Positions 1-7,310 of a stretch of 14,128 bases of DNA are shown piece by piece. Origin of the DNA: Verrucomicrobiales bacterium (GTDB taxonomy: Bacteria > Verrucomicrobiota > Verrucomicrobiia > Verrucomicrobiales > Akkermansiaceae); the NCBI GenBank assembly GCA_002729295.1, contig PBTU01000135.1, forward strand, positions 1 through 14,128, written 5' to 3'. Every line of letters begins with the position of its first letter. Position 1 is the stretch's first letter. The notes under the pieces were generated by a model. That model worked only from the letters and a program-made list of their open reading frames with translations, was not told the origin of the DNA and did no database searches. A program made the translations under genes and the position numbers.

Positions 1-129
1 AGTCTTGGAGTTCTTGCCTCCGTCAGCGAGAAAAACAATTTTCTTCTTCTCATCGGCAAATGAGGCTGATGAAAAAGCGATTAGGAGAAAGAAGAAAGCA
101 GTGATTGTTGGACGCAGAAAAATAGTCAC
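1..129 (-). CDS. Secreted protein of unknown function, N-terminal fragment (cut by window edge)
   Basis: The reverse strand reads from a GTG at 129-127 to the window edge with no stop, giving 43 residues. The first 26 or so form a clear Sec signal peptide: a short basic start, a Phe/Leu-rich hydrophobic core, and a small-residue SASFA site before ADEKKK. The mature part opens with a beta-strand-like KKIVFLAD, as in ThuA-like or nucleotide-fold proteins, but too little is present to assign a family. An in-frame TAA 21 nt upstream of the GTG and no ATG between them make GTG the only obvious start. No Shine-Dalgarno sequence is visible. The gene is divergent from the serine hydrolase at 574. Confidence 0.55.
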   Translation of the reverse strand, partial: MTIFLRPTITAFFFLLIAFSSASFADEKKKIVFLADGGKNSKT

Positions 130-573
130 GATCCGGAGATATGTATTTTAAGTCTCTGATGCAAGTTACTAGCGGGAATTCATCTTCGAAAATGCTCCAA
201 CTTGCCCATTCGCATCCACTCAAAACAGGAATGGAACACGGTCAGAAGAATAAGCCGGCAAGTGAGAAACGATCCCCGGCTATTTCTTTGGTTCAGGCTT
301 GGCAAGCTCAGAAGGTATAAAAAACCGCCATTTTGAGCCGACGGTCACCATTTGGAGTGCCTCTGTCCACCCCTTAACTACACCACGCACACTGGAGTAG
401 GCGCTCCACCCCGAGGTTCATCAGCCCCCTTTCTTCCCCAAGAGTTCCGCCAAACTCGAGCTTCCTCGATCTTTACGCCAAAAGTAATTTCCTAGCAACA
501 GCAACAATTAAAAGCCTGCAAGGATTCCAAAAAACCTCTTTTGTTATTTAAAGAATCTGGAATTCTTCAAACA
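130..573. other. Intergenic region between divergent genes
   Basis: This gap of about 440 bp separates the minus-strand fragment from the serine hydrolase. I see no convincing gene in it. A 42-codon plus-strand frame (192-320) has no recognisable family and no ribosome binding site. A small inverted repeat (TGGAG, 6-nt loop, CTCCA) lies near 394-409. The 3' half is pyrimidine-rich and contains the first copy of an upstream element shared with two other genes (444-497). No standard sigma70 promoter stands out. Confidence 0.5.
444..497 (+). promoter_or_regulatory. Shared upstream element, copy A
   Basis: The 21-nt core at 477-497 (GCCAAAAGTAATTTCCTAGC plus A) matches cores at 3443-3463 and 4597-4617 at all but three variable positions. 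A 33-nt stretch before the core (444-476, starting GTTCCGCCAA) also aligns without gaps to the copy at 3410, at about 25 of 33 positions by eye. A C/T-rich tract precedes both. It lies 76 nt upstream of the serine hydrolase ATG. It could be an operator, a promoter component or a conserved 5' leader; the sequence alone does not decide which. Confidence 0.5.
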
Positions 574-2082
574 ATGAAGTCGGTAGATTCTTTCAAGGTT
601 TTCAGCTCATTCTTTGGAATTCTATTTTGTGCTGGAGTACTTGCGCAAAATCCTGTTTCGCTACCTTCTGGTCCTCCCGAGAAAGAAGGTGTTCCCTCGG
701 CCGCTATCTTATCTTTTATCGAACGGCTGGAGAAAGATATTGATGCGGTTCATAGCTTCATGATTCTTCGTCGCGGCAAACGGATCGCGCAAGGATGGTG
801 GGCACCATTTGATGAAACGACGCCGCATCTCATGCACTCGCTGAGCAAGAGCTTCACTTCTACAGCTGTTGGCTTAGCGATTGAGGAGGGCCAGCTCTCA
901 CTTAATGATCCGGTGATTTCATTTTTCCCAGATGATACGCCAGCCGATCCAAGTTGGCAGCTCAAGGCCATGCGCATTCGGGATTTAATTACGATGACGA
1001 CTGGGCACCGCAAAGAACCGCTGCTTTTCAAAGCGGAGTCTCACTGGGTGAAGATTTTTCTCCACTCGGAAATAGAATTTAAACCAGGAACTCATTTTCA
1101 ATACAACTCCGCCGCTACCTATATGCTCTCGGCGATTATTCAATCGGTCACAGGCGAAATGGTTGTGGACTATCTGGACAAACGTCTCTTTCAACCATTG
1201 GGAATTAAGAAGCCTGATTGGGATCGCTCACCAGACGGAATCAATACGGGGGGTTGGGGACTTAGGGTTACTACTGAGGATATTGCGAAGTTGGGTCAGC
1301 TCTACCTTCAGAAGGGGATGTGGCAGGGAAAACGTATCCTTTCAGAAGCCTGGGTTCAGGAGGCAACCTCGAAACAAACTTCTAATGGGAGTAACCCCGA
1401 TAATGATTGGGATCAGGGATATGGGTTTCAATTTTGGCGCTGTCGAAACAATTGTTACCGCGGGGATGGTGCATTCGGACAATTCTGCATCGTTATTCCC
1501 GAGCACGAAACTGTGGTCGCGATTACATCGGGAACGAATGATATGGGAGGGATAATGGAAGCTGTATGGGAAATTCTCCTGCCGGCCATGGCGCCAAAGC
1601 CTATTGAGCCCGATACCACGATTTTTCAGTCTTTGGCTTCTAAATTGAATGGCTTAAGCCTCCCATTAGTCGAGGGAGAAACACGGTCTCCAGTATCGCA
1701 AAAACTTGCTCAAAGAAAATTTCAAGTTTTTGAAAATGAAGCTGGTGTTAACTCAGTCTCTTTTAACCTCCATGGAAAAGACCATCGTATTACCATGGAA
1801 ATGGATCATGGAATAGAAACTCTTTACCTTGGAAGTGAGAACCATATCACTTCCAAATTGAACGATCACCTGCCCTATACACAAAATATGAGGAGTCGAA
1901 TTGGCGCCAGTGGCGCTTGGGTTAAACCGAATGAGTATCAGGCAAAGATCTATCTTACCGAAACACCGGGAAGTATCATATATACGTTCCGCTTCGCTAA
2001 TAATCGTATGACTTGGACCAGCCAACTACGTCACTCGCTATTTGGGCCGAAGAATTTAGACATCTTAAAAGGTGAATTCTAG
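574..2082 (+). CDS. Secreted class C beta-lactamase-fold serine hydrolase
   Basis: The 502-residue protein belongs to the Beta-lactamase (PF00144) family of serine hydrolases, which includes penicillin-binding proteins, class C beta-lactamases and esterases. Residues 1-25 form a signal peptide ending VLAQ, so the enzyme is exported. The SxxK motif is SLSK at 89-92 (Ser89 nucleophile, Lys92 base). The second motif is YNS at 177-179. A RGDGAFGQ segment at 297-304 takes the place of the KTG box. The catalytic domain ends near residue 350. The last 150 or so residues are a beta-rich extension of unknown role. I chose ATG 574 over an in-frame TTG at 541 because the signal peptide begins there. Beside an esterase and polysaccharide enzymes, deacylation of a glycan is more likely than antibiotic resistance, but the substrate is not readable from sequence. 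Confidence 0.85.
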   Translation: MKSVDSFKVFSSFFGILFCAGVLAQNPVSLPSGPPEKEGVPSAAILSFIERLEKDIDAVHSFMILRRGKRIAQGWWAPFDETTPHLMHSLSKSFTSTAVGLAIEEGQLSLNDPVISFFPDDTPADPSWQLKAMRIRDLITMTTGHRKEPLLFKAESHWVKIFLHSEIEFKPGTHFQYNSAATYMLSAIIQSVTGEMVVDYLDKRLFQPLGIKKPDWDRSPDGINTGGWGLRVTTEDIAKLGQLYLQKGMWQGKRILSEAWVQEATSKQTSNGSNPDNDWDQGYGFQFWRCRNNCYRGDGAFGQFCIVIPEHETVVAITSGTNDMGGIMEAVWEILLPAMAPKPIEPDTTIFQSLASKLNGLSLPLVEGETRSPVSQKLAQRKFQVFENEAGVNSVSFNLHGKDHRITMEMDHGIETLYLGSENHITSKLNDHLPYTQNMRSRIGASGAWVKPNEYQAKIYLTETPGSIIYTFRFANNRMTWTSQLRHSLFGPKNLDILKGEF

Positions 2083-2153
2083 AAGGTTGCTTCGTTAGCT
2101 TTTCCTGGAAGAATAAAAAGGATCGCTTCATACAGGGCATTAAATCAAGGCTC

Positions 2154-3371
2154 ATGATTTCTCTTACGATACCAACTGTGATTCTGGCCCTGCTCTTTTT
2201 TTCTATCACGGCTCCTTTGTCGAGTAGCGAGACAGTGGCTACCCTACAAACGACCAAAAATCTTGACTATCGTTTCGATGGTAAGATCTCCCGCTCAGTT
2301 CTGGAAAATTACCTCGCTCGGAGTGCTACCGTTGCTTCTTTGCTCCACTTCACCTTAGACGACGATTTGCGCATGATGAGGAATACCGGCGTGAAGTTCG
2401 CTGGACGTGTAATCTGGATGTGGGGAAATGAATCGCGGATTGATGCTTTGGTAAGGAAGGGTAAACCGTTCGTGAAACGTATTCATATTATGGATCCCGA
2501 TATCATCCTTCAGGGGGCGATCTTCGAAATTGTTACCAGAGATGTCGACAATATCGTGATTCCTGCCTCTGTATTCAAAGAGTTCGGTCTCAGGCCTGAA
2601 GTGCGGAATTTTCGCTATAGGGATATGCTGTATTCTCTCGGTCGCCGCGTCGACCATTGGGGTGAGGGTTCTTCGGTTCCGGACATGAGTCGTCTGGAGG
2701 CCCGTATGTGGTTTTTCTATGTGGGGAAGCGATGGATCGATATGGGTCTGGAAGCCATTCACTTTGGTCAGGTCGAACTTATGGATGACCGTGACCGAGA
2801 TCACACTCACTGGCGAGATATGATGAAACGAATTCGTAGGTATGCCAAGAAACACGCGCGGCGGCACTTCGTCCTTGCGGATGCTCATACTCCAAGTGGC
2901 GGTATCGTCCATAAGGGTGAACTGATGTTTGATTTTCACTCCTTTCCCTCAAGGCCAAAATCAGTCAAGGAGAAGCCACACCAAGCGGTTCTGGAGAAGG
3001 GTTTTAGTGATTCGATTTACGGTCGAAGCAAAGGTGGACGGGTTCCTAGTGGCTGGTCTTGCAAAGCTCTTCCCTACATTGTGGAACTCGACAATTTCGG
3101 CAGTTCAGATCATCCAGGAGAATACCGCGCGACCGATAAGATTCATGTCTGGGGATGGGACGAAATCGGCTGGTTTATGAAGCAGCCGGAGAAGTATCGC
3201 AACGAATGGCTCAAGTATGCTTACAACTGGGTTCGGAAAACAGACCCTAATGGTTTCTTTCAACTGCCATTGCGTCGCTTCCAACACTATACCGCCAGTA
3301 TGGAATCGCCTAAGGGTCAGCGACAGGAAGAATCAATAAAGGTTATTTGGGCGTCTACTGAGGAGCGGTAA
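2154..3371 (+). CDS. Secreted protein of unrecognised family, possibly a TIM-barrel glycosidase
   Basis: I do not recognise a named family for this 405-residue protein. Residues 1-25 are a signal peptide (Leu/Ile/Phe core, then SSSET). The rest is rich in Trp, His, Arg and acidic residues and alternates hydrophobic strands with helices, as in a (beta/alpha)8 barrel. Acidic or polar residues sit at apparent strand ends: Glu209 in GQVELMDD, Asp243 and His245 in VLADAHTP, Asp260/His262 in MFDFHSFP, Glu311 in IVELDNFG, and Asp336/Glu337 in WGWDEIGW. That arrangement resembles glycoside hydrolases, with catalytic acids at C-terminal strand ends, but this is inference from pattern only. The gene starts 71 bp after the serine hydrolase on the same strand and is probably co-transcribed. 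AAGG shortly before the ATG may be a weak ribosome binding site. Confidence 0.75.
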   Translation: MISLTIPTVILALLFFSITAPLSSSETVATLQTTKNLDYRFDGKISRSVLENYLARSATVASLLHFTLDDDLRMMRNTGVKFAGRVIWMWGNESRIDALVRKGKPFVKRIHIMDPDIILQGAIFEIVTRDVDNIVIPASVFKEFGLRPEVRNFRYRDMLYSLGRRVDHWGEGSSVPDMSRLEARMWFFYVGKRWIDMGLEAIHFGQVELMDDRDRDHTHWRDMMKRIRRYAKKHARRHFVLADAHTPSGGIVHKGELMFDFHSFPSRPKSVKEKPHQAVLEKGFSDSIYGRSKGGRVPSGWSCKALPYIVELDNFGSSDHPGEYRATDKIHVWGWDEIGWFMKQPEKYRNEWLKYAYNWVRKTDPNGFFQLPLRRFQHYTASMESPKGQRQEESIKVIWASTEER

Positions 3372-3409
3372 TTTTTCCCAATTAGCCGATCAACCCCTCT
3401 CCCCCATGG

Positions 3410-3463
3410 GTTCCGCCAATCTCTGGTTTCCGCGACCTTTCTGCCAAAAGCAAATTCCTATCA
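3410..3463 (+). promoter_or_regulatory. Shared upstream element, copy B
   Basis: The core at 3443-3463 repeats the 21-nt element found at 477 and 4597. The preceding 33 nt align with copy A without gaps, and a C-rich tract lies just before. It sits 123 nt upstream of the esterase ATG. The 216-bp gap that holds it has no convincing gene; a 23-codon frame at 3483-3554 is too short to call. Confidence 0.5.
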
Positions 3464-3586
3464 GTCAGTAGCTGTCTGAACCATGCCTCGCTCTGCGATG
3501 GCAAAATACTCGGAAAAGGATCGTCAAACTTACCTGAAAGGGCTAGGAAAATAGCGTCTGTAGAACGCCAGTCCTTGGAACTCACC

Positions 3587-4519
3587 ATGAAATTCTCCAT
3601 TCTTCTTTTCCTCCTGTTCACCCTAGGTTCTTCATTTTGTTTTAGCCAATCCGGGCGGGAAGCTTCATTTATTCAGTGGGTACATAAAGAACCCCGCGAA
3701 AGAGACCTCCCCGTCCCCGACTACTACCTACATAATACTTTCTTTTCCAAAGCAGCGGGACAGCAGGTGGGTTACTGCATCTACTTGCCTCCGAACTATA
3801 AGGCTGATTCTAACAAACGTTATCCCGTCATCTATAACCTACATGGTAATGGCGGCACTGAATGGGATCGCGGACAAGAATGCACCGTTCTGCACGAAGG
3901 GATCTTAGCGGGAAAGTGGCCGCCGATGATCATGGTATTTCCGAACGGAGGCAAAACGACATTTTATAAGGATTCTTACGATGGAAAACTACCCATTGAA
4001 ACGATGTTCATCAAAGAACTGATTCCCTACATCGATAAAAATTACCGCACTATCGCTAGGCAGGAAGGCCGAGCCATTGAAGGGTTTTCGATGGGTGGTC
4101 GCGGCTCGACACGCTTGGTCATGAAATATCCGAACATGTTCTGTTCCTTATTCTGCCAAGCGGGCAACGTTCCACATACTGCGGCTGGGTATGCCCCTGA
4201 CTCGCCTGATACCTATCCCAACTATTACCTGGGTCCCGACAAACAAGCTTACATCGAAAACGATGCTTTCCTCCTGCTCGCAAAGAACCTGAAGGCAATC
4301 AAGCAGCTCCGAATTCTCATCGCCTGTGGTACACAGGACGACACTCACATCGTTACCATCCGCGAATTTCATCAGGCCTTATTGGAACATGGCGTGGATC
4401 ATAGCTACTGGGAGTTGGAGGGCTTGAAACACAATCGAAAGCAATTCATTGAGCTACTCTCCCCTCTTTTGTACGACTACCATGTAGAGTCTTTTAGACG
4501 GGCAGGCAGTTTGGATTAA
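3587..4519 (+). CDS. Secreted alpha/beta-hydrolase esterase (PF00756, CE1/feruloyl-esterase-like)
   Basis: The 310-residue protein starts with a signal peptide (about residues 1-21, ending CFSQ) and continues as an esterase-D/feruloyl-esterase type alpha/beta hydrolase. The oxyanion strand is YPVIYNLHGNGG (about 79-90). The nucleophile elbow is GFSMGG with Ser168. The acid is Asp251 or Asp252 in CGTQDD, and the base is His282 in the GLKHN loop near the C-terminus, giving a complete triad in the usual order. ATG 3587 is preferred over an in-frame TTG at 3575 because the signal peptide starts there and GGAA lies just upstream. CE1 relatives remove acetyl or feruloyl groups from xylans, which fits the neighbouring xylosidase and GH26/GH3 genes. 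The true ester is not known, and siderophore esterases share the fold. Confidence 0.85.
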   Translation: MKFSILLFLLFTLGSSFCFSQSGREASFIQWVHKEPRERDLPVPDYYLHNTFFSKAAGQQVGYCIYLPPNYKADSNKRYPVIYNLHGNGGTEWDRGQECTVLHEGILAGKWPPMIMVFPNGGKTTFYKDSYDGKLPIETMFIKELIPYIDKNYRTIARQEGRAIEGFSMGGRGSTRLVMKYPNMFCSLFCQAGNVPHTAAGYAPDSPDTYPNYYLGPDKQAYIENDAFLLLAKNLKAIKQLRILIACGTQDDTHIVTIREFHQALLEHGVDHSYWELEGLKHNRKQFIELLSPLLYDYHVESFRRAGSLD

Positions 4520-4527
4520 ACGCGCGA

Positions 4528-4541
4528 CTATAATATTATAG
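4528..4541. repeat. Perfect 14-bp AT-rich palindrome
   Basis: CTATAATATTATAG is its own reverse complement and contains TATAAT on both strands. It lies 9 bp after the esterase stop and about 90 bp before the sulfatase ATG. No good -35 box lies 16-18 bp upstream on the plus strand. It may be a regulator site, a weak promoter core or a hairpin; chance cannot be excluded for so AT-rich a stretch. Confidence 0.35.
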
Positions 4542-4596
4542 CCCATAGGAGACCCACCATATTCTGTCATAACCAAGCCCCTTTTCACCCCCTCCC

Positions 4597-4617
4597 GCCA
4601 AAAGCAATTTCCTAGCA
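4597..4617 (+). promoter_or_regulatory. Shared upstream element, copy C (core only)
   Basis: This is the third copy of the 21-nt core. It differs from copy A at one position. It follows a C/T-rich tract (4576-4595) but lacks the 33-nt leader seen in copies A and B. It ends only 16 nt before the sulfatase ATG, so it is probably transcribed, or else overlaps the transcription start. Confidence 0.5.
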
Positions 4618-4633
4618 GTTACCCTCTTCATTC

Positions 4634-6001
4634 ATGCTCACTCGTCTAATTTTTTCGCTTACGTTTTTTCTCGCCGGGATGGTAATTGCTGCGCAGCAAA
4701 AGCCGAATTTCGTTTTTATTCTCGCCGACGACTGCAGCTATCTCGATCTGGAATTGTATGGGGGTCCCGCAAAAACCCCGCATCTCAACAAGCTGGCGGG
4801 CGAAGGGATGAAGTTCAACCGCTGCTACCAATCCGCCCCGATGTGTTCCCCAACGCGGCAGGCTTTGTATACCGGCCTTTTCCCTGTAAAGAGCGGAGCG
4901 TATCCGAATCATGCGCGGGCCTACGAAAATGTAAAAAGCATTCCTCACTACCTGAAACGGGTGGGCTATCGGGTCACTTTGGCCGGGAAAACTCACATCG
5001 ATCCCAAGCCGGTGTATCCTTTCGAATACATCGACGAATTTGCGGAGCCGGAAGACGACGATGTTCCAGTGATCAATGGATGGCGTTATCCGGAAGTGCG
5101 AAAATTGCTCCGCGAATCGAGCGAGGAGAAGAAACCATTCTGCTTGTTTCTCTGTTCCAATGAACCGCACAGTCCCTACACAAAGGGCGATCCTGCTCCC
5201 TACAAAGATGCGAAACTCAGTCCGCAGCAGTTTGATTTTCACCGTCAGTCCTACGCGAAGTATCTCGCTGAAATCACTTACTTCGACGGACAGGTTGGCG
5301 AAGTGATTCGCATGCTCGAGGAACAGGGCCTGCGGGAAAATACGCTACTCATCGCCGCGACGGAACAGGGAAGCGGATTCCCGTTCGGTAAATGGACTTG
5401 TTACGAAATGGGCGTGGCGAGCGGAATGGTTGCTTCGTGGCCGGGAAACATTAAAGCGGGGTCCGAGACCGATGCGATTGTCGAATACACCGACATCGTT
5501 CCCACGCTTCTAGAGGCAGCAGGGGCTCCCTTACCGGAAGTGCTCGATGGGCACTCACTTCTGCCTCTGCTTCGGGGCGAGACGAATCGGCACAGTCAAT
5601 ACAGCTACAGCTTGCAGACCACGCGAGGCGTTAACGGATACGAAGCTCCGTTCGGAATTCGCTCCGTGGTGGGTGGCCAGTATCGCTACATTCGCAATTT
5701 GTTTCCTGCAAACGAGTTCAACATTCCGGTGTCTCGCAATCTGATGAAAGAGACTGCATCGCTCGACGAAACGGAGAAAGCCCGCGCCGCCCGCTATTTG
5801 AACAGGCCGCCCGAGGAGTTATACCACGTGATCAAAGATCCGTATTGTCAGGAAAATCTCATCGACAAACCGGCACTACAAGAAACCAAAAATCGCCTCG
5901 CTGATGCCCTCTCTAACTGGATGGATGAGCAGGGAGACACGGGCCGAAATGTCGAATTGGATGCGCATGGTCGACAGGCGAATTGGTATAAAAAGAAGTG
6001 A
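4634..6001 (+). CDS. Secreted type I (FGly) sulfatase
   Basis: This is a 455-residue S1-family sulfatase, predicted to hydrolyse sulfate esters on a polysaccharide outside the cytoplasm. Residues 1-20 form a signal peptide (…MVIAA before QQKPN). Metal ligands Asp32-Asp33 (ADDCSY) follow. The formylglycine signature is CSPTR at 71-75, with Cys71 the residue to be modified and Arg75 its partner. GKTHID supplies Lys119 and His121, and EPHSPY supplies His179. The distal segment reads TEQG (Glu244-Gln245) where many sulfatases have SDHG or SDNG; it is followed by FGKW with Lys253. Length is normal for the family. The TGA stop lies in a hairpin shared with the convergent regulator. Activity needs a formylglycine-generating enzyme, none of which is encoded here. 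The substrate is unknown. Confidence 0.92.
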   Translation: MLTRLIFSLTFFLAGMVIAAQQKPNFVFILADDCSYLDLELYGGPAKTPHLNKLAGEGMKFNRCYQSAPMCSPTRQALYTGLFPVKSGAYPNHARAYENVKSIPHYLKRVGYRVTLAGKTHIDPKPVYPFEYIDEFAEPEDDDVPVINGWRYPEVRKLLRESSEEKKPFCLFLCSNEPHSPYTKGDPAPYKDAKLSPQQFDFHRQSYAKYLAEITYFDGQVGEVIRMLEEQGLRENTLLIAATEQGSGFPFGKWTCYEMGVASGMVASWPGNIKAGSETDAIVEYTDIVPTLLEAAGAPLPEVLDGHSLLPLLRGETNRHSQYSYSLQTTRGVNGYEAPFGIRSVVGGQYRYIRNLFPANEFNIPVSRNLMKETASLDETEKARAARYLNRPPEELYHVIKDPYCQENLIDKPALQETKNRLADALSNWMDEQGDTGRNVELDAHGRQANWYKKK

Positions 6002-6015
6002 GCATTTCTCACTTC
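5995..6015 (-). terminator. Rho-independent terminator between convergent genes
   Basis: GAAGTGAG and CTCACTTC form a perfect 8-bp stem with a 5-nt loop. Read on the minus strand the stem is followed by TTTTTAT, a proper U-tract, so it should terminate the regulator transcript. On the plus strand no U-tract follows, so termination of the sulfatase message is less certain. The sulfatase TGA (5999-6001) is in one arm and the regulator TGA (6011-6009) in the other. Confidence 0.75.
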
Positions 6016-7160
6016 GGATTTCGAAAGGCAGACGGTGGCTGCCCCAGTTTCCGGCGGAACAGACGCGACATCATTTCCGGTGAACCGAAGCCGGATCTTT
6101 CAGAGATATCCCAAATTTTGCGGTCCGATCTCTTGATCTCTTTCAAGGCACATTGGATTCGGCGATCCAGAATTTCCTGGTAAATGGACCGTCCGATGTG
6201 TTTCACGAAAGCATCGTGCAAACGGCGTGCCGACATCGGGACCTGCGCGGAGACTTGTTCCGGTGTCAGGATTGGATCGGTAAAATGTTCGGCGATATAG
6301 CGCAGAGCCGTGGCGACATGCGAATGGCGTGTCGCGAGAAGACTCGTCGATTGCCGAACATGAAGAGCCCCGCATTTCACCCGTATTGGTTCGTCGGGTG
6401 GGGAACACCCGCTGAGCAGTTTATTCAAAAGTTCGGCTCCGCGGTAGCCATGATGAAACGCATTGTTATCGATGCTGCTGACGGCAACCGGGGCTAGTTC
6501 GCAAATCTCGCGGCAATTATCCACGCCTAACAAAGCGACATCTTCGGGGATGGATAAGTCGGCGCGAGCGCAGGCTTTCGTGACCCACTGGGTCAGGTAG
6601 TCAGCCGCCGCCATCACGCCGAAGGGGCGATCTTCAGTCGGAAGATGACGGAGCAACCAGTCGGGGCTGCTGTTTCGGGTTACGAAATTGCTGGGCGCTT
6701 CGAGAATTTTTGCATCAAGCTCCAGCGCCTCTGCGGCTTCGCGAAATCCGTCGAAGCGCTCCCGATGAAAATGATTCGGTTCGTGAATGACAAATCCCAG
6801 ATGCCGACACCCCAGTGCAGCAAGATGCTCCGCTCCCGCTTTTCCAATTCCCAGATTATCCTGCAAGACACGCGGGAGCTTGATGGAAGAATCATTCATC
6901 GAAAGGTCGACTGTCGGCAGGTGACGGTGGGCTTTGATGAACGCCGTCAATTTTACATTTTCACCAGGCACATGAAGCATGCTCAGAATACCGTCGCCAT
7001 CCCACGACTGCGGCAACAATCCGGTATGGTAGTAAACCGTATCGAGAATCCAATTCGCTTCAGCGCCGAACTGACAAATGCCCTCCAGCATCCGCTCATC
7101 CCGATAGCAAGGGAGAAAAAGAATGTGGGGCCGGGATTTATCTGAGAATTGCTTCTTCAA
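6009..7160 (-). CDS. XylR-like transcriptional regulator (LacI-type sensor + AraC HTH)
   Basis: The protein has two parts in the order of E. coli XylR. An N-terminal periplasmic-binding-protein-like sensor occupies about residues 8-265, with the HILFLPCYRDERMLEGI opening, the GAEHLAALGCRHLGFV dimer-face segment and the GVDN loop whose Asp binds sugar in XylR. A C-terminal AraC-type double helix-turn-helix occupies about residues 278-383 and ends in FRRKLGQPPSAFR. I chose TTG 7160 (383 aa). The frame extends up to TTG 7211, but a good promoter overlaps that stretch and the extra 17 residues match nothing. The gene is divergent from the GH43-MFS pair, and XylR-like proteins usually activate such genes when xylose is bound. 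The ligand here is inferred from family and neighbours. Confidence 0.88.
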   Translation of the reverse strand: MKKQFSDKSRPHILFLPCYRDERMLEGICQFGAEANWILDTVYYHTGLLPQSWDGDGILSMLHVPGENVKLTAFIKAHRHLPTVDLSMNDSSIKLPRVLQDNLGIGKAGAEHLAALGCRHLGFVIHEPNHFHRERFDGFREAAEALELDAKILEAPSNFVTRNSSPDWLLRHLPTEDRPFGVMAAADYLTQWVTKACARADLSIPEDVALLGVDNCREICELAPVAVSSIDNNAFHHGYRGAELLNKLLSGCSPPDEPIRVKCGALHVRQSTSLLATRHSHVATALRYIAEHFTDPILTPEQVSAQVPMSARRLHDAFVKHIGRSIYQEILDRRIQCALKEIKRSDRKIWDISERSGFGSPEMMSRLFRRKLGQPPSAFRNPK

Positions 7161-7179
7161 AATCCAAGCATAGAGGCAA

Positions 7180-7208
7180 TTTAAATTTAGAAAAAGCGAC
7201 AATGTCAA
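7180..7208 (-). promoter_or_regulatory. Candidate sigma70 promoter for the regulator
   Basis: On the minus strand TTGACA (7208-7203) is followed after 17 bp by TTTAAA (7185-7180). The -35 box is a full consensus match. Transcription would start near 7173, about a dozen bases before the TTG start at 7160, so the in-frame TTG at 7211 would lie outside the message. Confidence 0.5.
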
Positions 7209-7228
7209 CAATCGACAAGAGTTTGTCA
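7197..7228. promoter_or_regulatory. Candidate operator cluster for the XylR-like regulator
   Basis: The divergent region holds two direct copies of CGACAA (7197-7202 and 7213-7218). The second forms an inverted repeat with TTGTC: GACAA, GAGT, TTGTC at 7214-7227. The cluster overlaps the regulator's -35 box and lies directly upstream of the GH43 promoter's -35 box, the usual place for an AraC-family activator that also represses itself. TTGTCAG recurs in the repeat upstream of the fusion gene (10429-10435). Confidence 0.4.
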
Positions 7229-7238
7229 GTTTCCGTCA

Positions 7239-7267
7239 TTCACAGGAAGGGTTGTTTTTGCTACATT
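7239..7267 (+). promoter_or_regulatory. Candidate sigma70 promoter for the GH43-MFS operon
   Basis: TTCACA (7239-7244, five of six consensus bases) is followed after exactly 17 bp by TACATT (7262-7267, four of six). The predicted start is near 7274, leaving a leader of about 37 nt. The weak -10 box and the half-sites just upstream fit an activator-dependent promoter. Confidence 0.4.
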
Positions 7268-7310
7268 TTAGGAGTTTCGGTAGCTGATTTCGTGCCTTTT
7301 CGGTTTAAAA

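Noticed and set aside
192..320. A 42-codon plus-strand frame in the first intergenic region
   Set aside because: It has no ribosome binding site, no family resemblance and chance length; kept only as a note.
541..573. TTG start for the serine hydrolase, adding 11 residues
   Set aside because: The signal peptide begins at ATG 574 and the added residues would place a polar stretch before it. The same reasoning rejects TTG 3575 for the esterase.
2355..2939. A 194-codon open frame on the minus strand
   Set aside because: It lies wholly within the 2154-3371 gene, which has a signal peptide and coherent strand/helix pattern; the antisense product shows no domain features.
3483..3554. A 23-codon frame whose product (KYSEKDRQTYL segment) faintly recalls a transposase-associated N-terminus
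   Set aside because: It is too short, has no second insertion-sequence feature or terminal inverted repeats, and the likeness is impressionistic.
444..4617. Reading the three upstream elements as a CRISPR array or transposon ends
   Set aside because: They are kilobases apart with whole genes between them, in the same orientation, without regular spacing or an adjacent transposase.
6645..7145. A 166-codon plus-strand frame
   Set aside because: It is antisense to the sensor domain of the XylR-like regulator, which is clearly coding on the minus strand.
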